Assembly (NCBI GenBank): GCA_019914945.1
Contig: CM034104.1
Location: forward strand, 12,512,046 to 12,576,045
DNA length: 64,000 nt
Direction of reading: 5' to 3'
Origin: Typha latifolia
Taxonomy: Eukaryota; Streptophyta; Magnoliopsida; Poales; Typhaceae
Positions 34,214-48,100 of this stretch are shown here, piece by piece. Made by a program: the position numbers and the translations under genes. Numbering within the stretch: the stretch's first letter is position 1; the number at the start of each line of letters is the position of its first letter. Below the pieces are notes generated by a model. That model was given only the letters and a program-made list of their open reading frames with translations. It was not told the DNA's origin and ran no database searches.

Positions 34214-36298
34214 TGTGTGATTCATTGCCACCGACCCCGCAACACGTGAAAAAAAAAAAACATTTCACGCTCTATATTTAATGAATTTATATTCTGCACC
34301 TTTAAAATATATACATTTGCTTAGAATTTCTTTCAATATGACACCTCACATTAAACAAAGTTAATGGAAAGATATATTTCTTTAAATGAGTCAAATTAAA
34401 TTTTTTTTAAAATACTCTCCCACATATATTTCTTAGGATGGATTATGGACGCTATGCATAGGAGATAAGAGAGTATTATATATAAACAGAATATTCTTTT
34501 GAGAAGGAACCATAAATTCATGGAAAATTTAGGTTGTGAGTGTGTATTTTTTTATGAAAGAATAGTTAGCATGCAGTGATCTCTCTCTCTAAAATCTCAC
34601 CGACCTCTAAGATGCTGCCGTGTCACTCAATCGATTAGTGTTGGATTTAGATACGACTGTTGCTATTTCTCTATTGTGGATGGTTATGGATTACTACTAG
34701 TAATATTTACTGTTATAATTAATAATATGGAGTTTGGATTAAATCATTTGAAAATTTTGTGACACAAATGGAGTTAATGCGATATCATTTCCTCTTTTAA
34801 TTAATGGGTCGCCAGTACGATGAATAGATCCTAGGATGTCATACGATCAGATCGAAGACGGCAGACGACTACCTAGGCGTAGCCGACATCTACAAGTTGT
34901 CCCAGATCATCCACGTAACGTTGTATTCAACCCCACTTGGTTCCACGTAGGATTCATCTTTATCGACCTCAGGTTATTCCAGACTTCTTACGTTTAATGC
35001 CCACTAGAGTTACAATCACCGCCTGATGGACTTTTCTTAACCAGAGCATGTCCAAAATCGAAGAATGCACATAAACGACTCATTCCTTCTAAGATTACAA
35101 GAGCTCCATATCCTGTCATGCGTTGAGTTTTTGACTAATTTAGATCTGTCGAACATTTTCTAGCAGGTATCTAATCATCGCAAAATTTAAATATGAGTTT
35201 AGAGTTGCGAAACTGATGATTGGGACAGCGATCTTTTAATTATACGATCGATAACCACTTAAAAAGAATTTGAAAACCGCTATTAAATTTATTAAGTCTT
35301 AGAAAAGAAATGTTTATATAGATTATTTTTCAGCTCAGCTACTTCGAAATATAAATAGCTGTGAACTCGCAGAACTAGGAAGAGTAGTTTGGTTAAAAAT
35401 TCCATGGGTATTTTTTCTTTTTCTTCTCATGGTGTCATTTGTCTTTGTCTTGGTCGCAAGCACAGTGACGGATAGTGAGCGTTAGCAATTATATTATCTC
35501 AAAATAGGCACAAAGATACAAGACGTCTATTGTCTAATAAATCGGTAGGTACAGAATTTACTCCAACCGTAAAGAGGTAAAGAGATTACGAGATCACCTT
35601 TGGCTTCCTTAAAGCCACAAGAGATGGAAATTAAATCAGGAGTTTGCATGAGATAAAAAAAAATATATCCAAAATGATGAATTCCTTATCGCCACAGCAT
35701 GTCCCTGATGTGCTGAAAGCTAACAGATTTTGGAAAGGAGAAGGTTGGTTAGGTTGTCGTCCCGAGATTTAGGGAGAGATCTCTTCAATGCTTCCGCTTG
35801 CAGTGGAACTTCGATTCTAAGTCATGCTTTCAGGTAAGCATAATCTTTTTAGCATCTAGAGCTTCTATATGTGTTAGCCACCACTAAAAGAAATCATAAG
35901 AAATATTTCAGGCAGTATAGAGGTTCAATTCTTTAAAACTATTTACACGCTTATGCAAACTCCCAGGAGACGGATGCTCTAACGAAGTACAAAGAACGGC
36001 ACTATAGGGAAATCATATAGTCATGCAAATGCCTAGTAGCTTACTCCATCAGCAAGTTCTAATGGGTCCAGAGATTAAAACACTATTGGCTCGTGTGAAG
36101 GTTTTAAATTGTCCCAACATTGTTCGGTTTTTCCTAAAAAAAGGAACGAGAAATCAAAATTTATACATAATCTTAATACAAGACCTAAGGATTGACACTA
36201 CCATTAAAATTAGCAACTCTTCTGCTAAATGATACATTAACAAAAGGGATAAATTCGTCAGCTAAGCTTGATGGTTCCAACTAGACTAAGCTGTATTA
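34214..36298. other. PHYB upstream region and NOMO 3' flank
   Basis: AT-rich DNA; the PHYB promoter and the NOMO 3' UTR should lie here. A less AT-rich block at about 34840-35010 has no recognisable coding content. No gene was seen. Confidence 0.5.
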
Positions 36299-37451
36299 TT
36301 ATGCTCTCTTTCTCAAAATTGCTTTCCGTGCTTCCTTTTTAATAGACACACCACTTGAACTTAATGGAGCCATTCCTACAGCCATTTGATACAAATCCTT
36401 CAACCTGCGGAAATCAAAATGAAACAAAAGAGTGAACATTCATATAATTCCCGATAGTAAATAAGACAAAAAAAGGAACTGTACTCAATATCTACAAACC
36501 TCGGCATACTGATAAAGAGAGCAATGAAAGAAAGTCCAAAAATAAGAGGCAAAACTGGAGCAGGTGTTGGTTCCTGCAAGATATAGAAAAATTTAATATC
36601 TCAAACAAATTAAACTCTCTAGCACCATGCTAATAAGTGCCAATTTAGAAGCTGAATCAATCGATCTGCAGTTCCCGCATAAGATCATCTACTTAGAAAA
36701 TATACTATGTGAGGCCCTTAGCCTGGAGATGTTACGATTGGTAATTGGCTTTTTTTCAGCACCAATGTATGGCAAACATGAAACATGGTGCACCAAATAA
36801 TAACAGACAATGAATAGTAGTAGCTCAATGTGTTATTTGAACCACTGCAACTAATTATGGAACATAGTAAGAAAATGTTTCTGTAGATTTATTCTTCAGC
36901 AGAAGACTGGCTTACATCTGCATGCCACTCTATTTGGAAAGTAGAAATAGGAAAATAAAATTACCTGCTTGTGATGACGGTCCTCAATTATATATTTAAG
37001 AGGACCCACATGAATGTGAGGTTGTTTTTCCAAGTCAACTTCGACTATCTCAGGTCCAAATCGGTGAGTGTTTGATGGAAGCCCTAACTGAAGCTGAACA
37101 AGGTACTTACCCTTGGGCAAATCACGTATCTGGAAGAAGTATGAGAGTGGCAGAGGAAAGGCTGACTCAATCTTGGACGGGTTGCTGGCTAATCTGATTT
37201 CAACAGATAGATGTGGTTGTAATATATCAAGGTCACTTCCTTCAACATGACCACTTATGGTGGTTATTTCTGGCTGTTCAAACACCACAAAATCCACACC
37301 TTTGATATCTTCAGATCCTACCTGAGAGTGACAAGATCACACATAGTTATTATATTACCCTGATTCTAACAGCTTGATAATTCATGCAGAAAAGGATAAG
37401 CCTACAGAAGATTCTTGGTGTGCATAAGTAACTAAGCAACTAACAGGAAGG

Positions 37452-37528
<77 letters not shown>

Positions 37529-40500
37529 ATATTTAATGGTCCACTTGATGGATTGCCCGTAACAAGCACAAAAAAATCTCTTTGTTCCATGAACACACTA
37601 ATCATGGTTGGGTATGACTAAACATGCATATAGTTAATGCTTGCTCTGAAAAAATGGTTAGTACTATATTAGTGTACATAGTAAAAATATGTGATCAATT
37701 ATGGCAGGGAGGTCTTTTGCAGTATTTAATATGATTGTACCACATATAGTAAAAAATAAGGTTGAGATGAGCAACAGAAGTCATCTTCGTTCTTCAAGGA
37801 TAAGGTGCAAAGGTTTCTTCTGATATCAAATTATCAATTGTGTAAATGAGTTGGTTCAATACGGTCTACCAGTTTCTTGCTGAGATTCTGTCAGCTAAGA
37901 TCATATTACAATCTGTTTTGCTAACAGGAGGAAACAGATGATGCCATCCCGTACCTGATCAGAAAAAGCAGTTAAAGAAAGCAAAAGCAACCTGACAAGT
38001 CCAGATAGAAGTAGCTCTTCTACATTATGCATCAGAGATCAAATGGATAATTTTATCTTCATATTAAGGGCTGAAGCATATACTTTCAATGTAACACCGG
38101 ATAATTAGCCTTTTCTAGGCTGTACAAATGAGAAGCTTCATAAATGTCCAAGATGGAAAAAAGTGGACACCATGAAGGTCCAGTACAAGCTTGCACTTTA
38201 ATGCTGTAGAACTCATGAATGATTTAATAGAGACAAATTGCTTTTTTTCTGAAATACTTCATGGGTAATTAAATCTTCATGTTTTAGATAAAGTAAATTA
38301 GTCGAATTTCACATCAGCACCTGAGTACCCCTAGTGCTCCATTAGGTTCTTTAACATAAGTGGAAATGGACTGAAACATTATCTTAGGACCTTTCATAAT
38401 TCTATAGGACTTCAATAATATATTTCTCCAGCATGGGAGAACATAAATTACTTGAGGGAGAAGCCAAGAAATTTGAGAATCCTTGGTTCAGAACCAAAAA
38501 GAGAGAAAAAAATATTTACACCTCGACCATATACAACAAGAATGGACTTCCGACTACAAATGTTACAAAATATTTGATCCACACAAGAGAAGGATCTGGG
38601 TGATATTGAACTATATTAGGCAAAGAGAGCTTGAATATAGAAGAAAATCCATGATCCCAAAACTACAGTCTTTACTGTACTGTTAGATGCAAATGTAAGC
38701 TGCGAATCTGTACAAAAGTCAAAGAAAATACTTACATTGACAGTAACATATTCAGGAGAAGAACGTTCAATTGCGGCAACTCCATGTTTTCCCTTTGCCA
38801 CAGCTCTTATTAAATACATCGTATCAGGGAGAAGTCCTCTAAGGCGAAACTTTCCCAACTTATCAGTTGTTGCTTCCTCATAATAGCCTTTAGTTTCTGA
38901 TCGTGCTTCAACAAATACACCTTCCTTTGGCAGACCAGAAAGTAATGTTACGGAACCCATGGCACTACAAATAAATACATAATTTTAGTTGAAAGAATAG
39001 AATATGCATGATGCAATTACATTGTGGAATATTTGGTTTCAATACCAAAGGATTGAGATTGTCATATCATATTATTCGAAAAATTAGAATGTCATCTATC
39101 CTACAATACTAGGCAAACATTTCATGAAAATAGAATGATATTTATCATTACTAGGTAGTGAGAGAAAAAATTGTACAACTAAGCCAATAGATATTTGCAA
39201 TCGTGGCATTCTCCTGTTTCAGGGACAAACTTGCCGATCTCAATATATTCCTCTATAACATTGGATATTTTATATCTTTACTCAATTGATTTTAACGCCT
39301 CTGAAAGCCCATCATGAACAAAGAAATGACACCTAATTTATAAAATGGAATTCCCTCTATGAGATAAATGCAGACCTCAGATCTCAATATATTCCTCTAT
39401 AACATTGGATATTTTATATCTTTACTCAATTGATTTTAACGCCTCTGAAAGCCCATCATGAACAAAGAAATGACACCTAATTTATGAAATGGATTTCCCT
39501 CTATGAGATAAATGCAGACCTCAGTAGCGGCTCGTATGCCACCTTATTCACTTTTCCATTTTGTTAAATACTAACTAATTACCAAGCAATACCCCTACTC
39601 TAGAATCTAATATAACATCAGTGTGTACGAGAAGAAGCATTAAACAATAATTGTTGCGCCGACAGGTGACACAGTAATCTCAACCCATCTCCAGCAGGTG
39701 ATCAGCTGCCCATGCATTGTTTGAGGAAGATGATCTGCCGGCAGCACATCATCTCCAAGAGAAGATCCTTAAACCAAGTGCCAGCACCTCGCAGGCATGG
39801 AACTTCATGGTATAAAGCAACAATAGAGCTTCCAACATCATGCATGGCAAGATAGTAGCATAATATTGCATGACAAGATAGTAGCATAGTATGATAGTGA
39901 AAACAACTATAGTTATTTCACTATCCACATTTCTCATTCTGTATAGAACTGTTCTTGTTTACACACGAGTGGCCACACCTTACAGATTAATATATGATCA
40001 CAAAATTCAACGTATATCTATAAATAATGTGAAGTTTAAACACGAGCAAGTATACTTGTCCGTGTGGACTTATAGAAGATAGTAGTTTTCCTTGGTAATG
40101 TCTTCAAAGTTCAAACACTACAAAGATGCACTTACTATTGCTAAAAAGCTGCAATGATCAAGTGAAGAAGGGATGAAATGACACATAATAGAGGAATAGA
40201 AATCAGGTTAAAAATATTTAAAAAATAAAATTTCAACTGAAAGAAAGTAAATCAAAATAACATCACAGTGTCTACTAAGGAGCTATTGCATGTTAACTAC
40301 AGATCGAAGTTTGTGGCTCATAGTGGTAGGAACAATTCATAACATGTGCTCAGGCTATTTGACAGATGTTCAAAGGTGTAAATGACATTGAAAGATTCTA
40401 CTAACCTGTAAGCAACACGTGTTGCATGGAAATCAACCACCCTAGACTCTCCAGACTCCAAGTCTATTGCAACTGCTGCTGGGGAGAAGGAATATTCCTA

Positions 40501-43500
40501 AAAAGAAAAAAGAAATTAGTTGATTAATACCTCATAAAGTAGACTTGGACTTTGCCAACAAAGTTATTACTATTTTATTTAGGCAAGAAAGATTTAACAA
40601 AAATGAGAAGAACTGATCGTTTTAATGGTCTATACATTGTATGCAATGTAGAGCGAGTTATTTATGACTAAGCAGTATGCTCATGAGATCCACATTAATG
40701 TTGTAAGTTGTAACCATGTCTAGGCTTAAAAGTTGTCTGCTATCTTCACACTTCTAACTTCCGGGCATATCTACCACAAAGTGAAGAGTTTATTGCAATG
40801 AGTACACAGACAAGCAAACCATGGAGTATGTCTGCTTGCTTAATATGAAGCAAGTGAACAAAATTGGACACTAAGGGAAAGCATGGATAAGTCACTAGAT
40901 AATGTTAACAAGAAAAACTCAAAAACATGGATTTATAGAAAGGAGTTAGCATCAATTGAGAGTTTAAAGTGGAATAAGAATTAGGACTGTGCAAGAAAGC
41001 AGATTGTAGACAGTCACATGTGACAAGATCATCTATTATTAATGTAAATAGGTAATCAGAAAACTAAAATCCAAACAATAACACAGAAGTACTACTCCTT
41101 TAACCATTCTCGGTAAAAATGCTCATACAAATAAAAAGAAAGGCATCCAAGTGCATGAGACTCCCGCCTACATGGGGCCCGGGGAGGAAGGTTTACAAAC
41201 CTTCTCTTCATTTTAGATGAGGTTGTTTTCACTTTCCAAGACTTGAAACCATAACCTCTTGGATGCAAGAGGCAAGCCTTACCATCAATCCATCACACCA
41301 GGTGATGCCCTCATATGCTCACACAAAATTCAATTTAAAGTAAAACTACAAATTTCTATGAAGCATGAACCAAATCAAAAAGTTAAATAAAGCTTGTATG
41401 CTTTATTAATTATTTCTCAATTCAACTATCTTCACATTAGTTGCAACACTATTTCTCAATTCATCGAGTATCCTAACATTAGTGGTTGCTTAAACGTTTA
41501 ACATAGATCGGTAATTCAGTAGAACAACAAAACAACAAATCATAAGAAAGACAGAATAATGACAGATCTGGTTGTAGCTAAAAGAACCTTTAGCAGTGGA
41601 CGGAGATAAAAACTTCCAGGAAATAAGTTATCGAAGCTAAAAGCTCCTCCACCACCAGTAACTGAGTTGTTCCTGTAACCATCTTCACCGCTCAAAGATA
41701 ACAATACAGATGGGAATAATTCAGCCTCTTCTTCATCGTAGATGCGTACGACGATCTGACCAAGCTTTTGACAACTAAAAGAATTGGGACCTACTTGTTT
41801 AATAAGATAGCCCAACTGCATAGATTTGAAAATAGTATCAGATAGTTAATTATATAAGACCTTTCAATTACATGTGGTCCCAGAAAGATCCAAGTATTGC
41901 ATTTCAGGCATACCCATACTAAATTTGGCTGAAGTCGGACTACAACAAGAAAGGACTTAAAATAAAATAAAAAATGAAAAGCTCATAGGATTCTATAATA
42001 ATTGAAATGGTAAAAGCAGTTTTCCCTAAAAAGATAATTTAGAAAAGAATAAATTCATAAAATTCATATTTCATAATGTCGCTGATATTAGGTCCTGATG
42101 CCTATAAAAAAATATTGCAACACAGGAAAATTATGTGCGATCACTTCGGAGCTGACAAAGTTAAGAAAAGATGGTTCAAAAAATCAAATTTTACACAATA
42201 TTTCAGGAACTTCACAATAGTTCTCTCTCCTCTCATCACGCTCAGGTACAGATACACATATAGACTGTAGAACTTATATATTTCTATTAACGAATGTACT
42301 TCTTTAACGAAAATGGATGCTTTCAGTAAATGTCTCATCACAAAAGGAATTTAAATTCAGTTAATGCTAACCTTAGAAGCTTCAACACTATAACTGGTAT
42401 CATCATACAATGGGCCTGCAGAGAACAAACCATCTTCACTTGTCTGTGTTTCAAATGCTAAATCCCCCTTCTCTAAATGAGCATAATTGCTGTTCCCTGC
42501 TGCTATAATCCTAATATTAACACCTGATAGAGAAGGAGACACTGATCCTTCAATGTATAAACCAACTCTACCAACAATGGCAGGAACTGTATCTTGGCAT
42601 CCATTCTCAGTAACTGAAAACTGTCAATTTCAGATGATAAGTCATAGAAACCATGTGATACAAGATGAAGCAAGAGAATAAGCAATAGGAATCTCACTTG
42701 GTGCTGTGTTGGATAAAAGAGAATCTTCTTTTCCTGGTTAGTACTGTACAGATGAGAGAAGATGCAAGAATACATAAGTGTATCATAGATTAACCACGTC
42801 ACCAACAATTGAGCTAGTAACATATCTAAAACATCTTATGGAATCAAATATTAGCAACAATTTAGGACAAAATCTTGTTTTAACCACAATAAGATATATT
42901 TCCCAGACGAGAAAAAGAAACGATCAAGCACTCGGCACTAAAAATTGGGTTGCATCATGTTAGAACCTATTAAACATGTATTGACTGATACATGCATACA
43001 TGCATATTGGCCACCGGCACATCAGCCACCATGGCAGGCTGTCAAACACATTGGTGGTAGTGTTGGGTAAATTCCACCATGGCGCTATCATGGCGGCGAC
43101 ATGGTCATTTTCTCAAACAATGTACAGAGCACAAAAAGAATTTATTTTATCTCTGCAGAGTAAGAATCAGACATACCCTATCATTCATGAAGTTGGAAAT
43201 GCACGTACATTATGTGATTTGGTAAGCAATTTAAATTCACCAATACAAATATGGTTTCCATCCACTATCCTGAATAATTAATTGCATAATTATTCTATCA
43301 GAAAAGGCAATGCAATTGCGCCAATTTGGTAGACTAATTATATACCTTGAATCCCACGGGATGAAGATTAACTCCTCTCCAAGATCTGCCCAGACTGAAT
43401 ACTCATATACAACCGTGTCATGTTGGCCACTCTTATCAGAAGCCAATCTAATATTGATTGTGTCAACGGGGCTTCCACCTTTCTTAAATGCATCAACAAC

Positions 43501-45067
43501 AATATATTCAGATAATTCAGCAGCAGCATGATGGTAGCCAGAAACAATGTGGATTTGTCCCTTCACAAGATACTTCTTTCCACTAACATATATGGGCTAG
43601 AAAAAAAAAAAATATGGTCATACACAATAAACAGGAAATAACAATGCAAAGTCAAAAGGAGGAGAATCCTTACCATTAGACTCGAGGTATCAAAAACTAC
43701 TGAGCTACCAAAGAAAATGCAAGAATTTACAAAATGAAGCTCATGCTTCCCAGAATCCTCTATGCAGATCTTTTGTGATCCTCTCTGTATGCAAAAGGTC
43801 AGGATGTCATGCAGGTTTTTCAAAGTACAAGTTTAGTCAATGTAAATACAATAATAAAGAACAGTACTTCCGCTGAAATCATATAGAAAATAAGTTACCT
43901 TTATTAACAAATCTGTTTGAGAAGAATCAGGATGGCGGATATAGGCATCTGTATCATGGGTGGAAATTATGTCTATCCAGTAACCTTTCTGGATAAAAAC
44001 AATTCCTTTCACATCCTCAGTACCAACATCTAGGTCAATAGAGCTCTGATCCCAGCACCAATTATCCTCTGCAGATGCCGCTGATGGCGTGATCTGTTTA
44101 ATCTTAAAAAGCACAAAAAAAATTATTAATAGAGAAAGTGGCAACAAAAAAGAATTAATAATTGACAGCTGCAACATAAAGCTAAAGCCATAGGTCCAGG
44201 AGAAATTATTATAAGCGAAGTACCTCAAGCTGATATTTTCCAGGAAAGACATTTGTAAACGTGAAATCACTGCCCTCATGATTCAAAGTAATCATCTTCT
44301 TTTCCTGCTTAATTCCACCCACTAATCTCACAAGTGAGAGAGAGATATTTTGGCTGCATTTCTCCTTACAAAGTACTTTACCATGAATATTGACCTGCGA
44401 CTGGATTGAAGGAAAAAATATGGATATTTGGTTAAAGTGATGTTCTAAATTGCTTGTATGAAAGCAACATTAATGGACAACATGACTGAAAAGCTAAGGC
44501 CTCATATGTACCTGGAAAAATTCCACACTGAGCAAAGGGCTGTTAACCTTTACATCAATATGTGATGGCGAAAACATCATAAGGCCAGAAGAACTCTCAG
44601 AATCTACTGCTAGTGCAGATAACCGGTATTCACCAGCTGGAACCTAAATAATTATTAAATATATATACATTATTGCTAACATTTGCTAAAAGAGAGCAAA
44701 AGGAGCAACACTGGCAAAGAAAGTAGTAAGAAAAAGTAAAATAGCAGGGAACAAAGGATTTAAATCAACTAAAACAAATAAAGTTAGTTTTAGGAAGAGA
44801 TGAAGAAGTCATGACTCATGAGAAATTGAAAATATTAGTTTCAAATTATTCTAGATATAAAAAGATAAATAGAAGGGTTGAGTCTCCAAACATGCCATTA
44901 TGCCTAGCAGCTCAACTATTTACAAAGATATATAGCTATTTCTTGCACGGGTATGGTATGTCTCCACCAGGTTGTTACGGTCTAGTCCGAGTTAGCCCGA
45001 GTCAGTGGGTCAGTTGAATCAATTGAGTCAAGCATTGCTTATTTCATTTCAGATTAATTATTTGGTT

Positions 45068-45137
<70 letters not shown>

Positions 45138-48100
45138 TTCCTTCTCCCTTTCGACCTAACCCTAACCTTAGTCATCAACCTCCTCCTTGCCACAGCGCTT
45201 CCTCCCTCTAGTCGAGCTCTTCCCTTATCTTGGTCACCTCTTTCTTTCCCTATTCGTCCTACGTGATTACCTTCCCCCACCATCTATGATCCAAATGTAA
45301 CATGGATGAAGCCCCACCACCAGCCCAAGACCAACCGTCGGCGACCAAGCCTAGCCACCTCACTAGTAATGCGCATCAACCAGCCGAGGTCCCACCTACT
45401 TTGGCCTTCTCCCTCCTTCCCCTACTCAACCCTGCTCGTGGCAGGTTTCCCATCCAAATTAATGACTAGATCTAGCTAGGAATGAACCATAGCCGCAACC
45501 ATAACCCAACCCGCTACATCCTAGCCGCAACTCACAACCGAGCGCATCCCCATCTCCACTCAAGAGCACTTGCTGTGTCCGAGCCCTACTCGCCCTCACC
45601 ACTGCCAGCCCCTGCCCTAATTCTACCTAGGTCCTTCCACCACCAGCCGGCCACCACTCATCCAAGAATTCACACCCCACAGCCCAAGATGCGCCCATAT
45701 CTGCCATCAACCCAGCATGCACCCCGCCCCAAACCGAGCCCAAACCCCCTTTTGGTCTTAGTATAGCCCAAATTGGATACGCCCCCAAGCTTTGGGTCCC
45801 ATCACAGGTCACCAAATAACAGAGGCCAATAGTTCACATTATCCCCATAATATTCACTTCCATGACAGCCAAAGGTCTCACAATGCACTATCACAGAGAT
45901 ATTTCCTCTCAGCCTTATACTCAACAATCAGATAATCAGATTAAGAGACCATTCTAACCACTCCTTTGATAGGTGGAACACTCACCAATTGCTTGTTGCC
46001 CCAACCACTGTCACTGAACAATACCTTAGTTATCATTTGAAGGACTTTTCGATGGCAGTATAGTACTCTAGCTACAGGCTGTATATGTTAGTCATTCCTA
46101 AGATCACCCAAGACATTCATTCTATGTGCAACATGCAGGTTTCTCTGTGCTAATCTATCCTATGAGAATTTTTGCTACCAAATCTTACAAGTGACAATCT
46201 TCCAGTTCCCTAATTCATTTACTAGACATACCCATAGTCAAAAGAGTTCTACTCCCCTTGGGTTGAGGAACAAAATCCAAGATCTAAAGCAAGATCCTCT
46301 GTTAGAAATTTTAAGTAATAGACAGTAATGATCCTCTCCCTTTTCTTTTTAGTGATACAATCTTTCCTGACCAATTAATATGTAGAACATATGGCATATG
46401 CTACAAGAAATGCGCAATGTTTGATCAAAGACAAGCTAAAGCAAATGATTACACTCAAAATAAGGATTTGAAGATCAATATATCATGATGTACTTCCAAT
46501 GTAAAGATGAGCATATGTTTGATTCTTACATGGTAGATAAAAAGAGAAAGCAGTACAGAAAAGTATTCACGACCTATTAACAAGAAACAAGGAAAGAAGT
46601 TTACGAGATGAACAAGCACCATCAAAGCCATAGTACCTCAAAACAGAAGCTTCCATTTTCATTTACTAGTTTCTTCTGAGGTTTGAAATTTTCAGGCCCG
46701 TGTGTCATTGCCACCTACCATAAATGGCCAATGTTATAGCAATAGACACAAAATTAAAAACTAATTTTCATGAATGAAGAAAAACATTTGAAGTAAGAGA
46801 CAACCATTGCTTTTGAGTTCGTAGTAATCATCCGCACAACACCACATACATCATAGTATACCGCCTTTATATCATCAACGTACGCCATGTTTGGCAAAAC
46901 CTAATGGACAAAAACAAGAACCCATGATCTTGTTCCAATTGGTAAGCTAAAAGGTAGAAGAGGAACAACTGGATAGAACACCAACACACACATGCATCTA
47001 TAATCAAATTATAAAAGAAATAGGATATGTACAGGTGCATTTTAGTTACATGTGAAAGAAACAACTGTAATAAGAATGAATTGAATGGGATAATATCAAC
47101 AATTGTCTTACCAAGAAATTATCCAGAGTATTGAACTTATAATGGTCCTTCTCTGCCAAAATGGAATAATGCTTGGATGTTACCTAGAAAAAAGAAAAAC
47201 AAAATATTATAGATATATATATATCTCTTATTGTTATGATGAAGTAATGAAGTTAGTAAATTATAGATGCAAATAGAAAATATACTTCTTCCTCAATACC
47301 AATAAATTTAGAAACAGTTCTTGAGTTCTAACCTGCTTGGATGTTTCATTTTTAGATTGTTATAGAAGTATCTAAGACAAAACTACCAAATGGCACTAAA
47401 AAAAAAATAAAGTAATAAGAATACTCAACAGAGCAAGGGAGAAGAGCACTCCATTCATTCAAACCCATCAAAATTTAAATTCAACCAGCCTAAAAGTAAA
47501 AAAATCATATCTTGTTTCAAATTGCCAGCCACAAGGCGGTCTATATCAGCGGTTCATGCTATCAAGCTCACATCAAAGCATGCAAATTGTTGCAGTAAAT
47601 CAAGTCACATGGCAGAAGCTAACCATAAGGATAAAAAAAACATCTAAATATTTTTCCAAATCTATGGGACTATACTTTTCCCATGGTTCAAAGTATTGGC
47701 CGATTTGTATCGCTATCAGTCATTATCCATCCAAAACGAGGGCTGGAACCAAATTTCCTTGGTTTCAGCCCAGTATTAGCAGTATTAGTCCTATATAGCT
47801 GACACATATAGATTATATCAGTAGTATCGATTGTAAACACAAAATCTTGATTTTACTTTTATGCAGACTATATGTGGAACACATCATAAATTGCATCTAA
47901 CCTAAATACAATTTGAGACATTAATTATTGATCTCTTGATGTCTTGAACACCACATTTATGTTTTCTTCTTATTTTTCTCTATTTTCCTTTTTGTTTCTA
48001 GTTTTTCCTCCTTCCTTCCACTCTTTTTTAGTTTTCCTTTAACACCTCTACACTCACCTATGTTGCAAAGATGGTCGTCACTTGTTAGCCTCATCTATAG

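Noticed and set aside
34840..35010. Possible LTR fragment upstream of PHYB
   Set aside because: Composition differs slightly but no terminal repeat, primer-binding site or coding motif was found.
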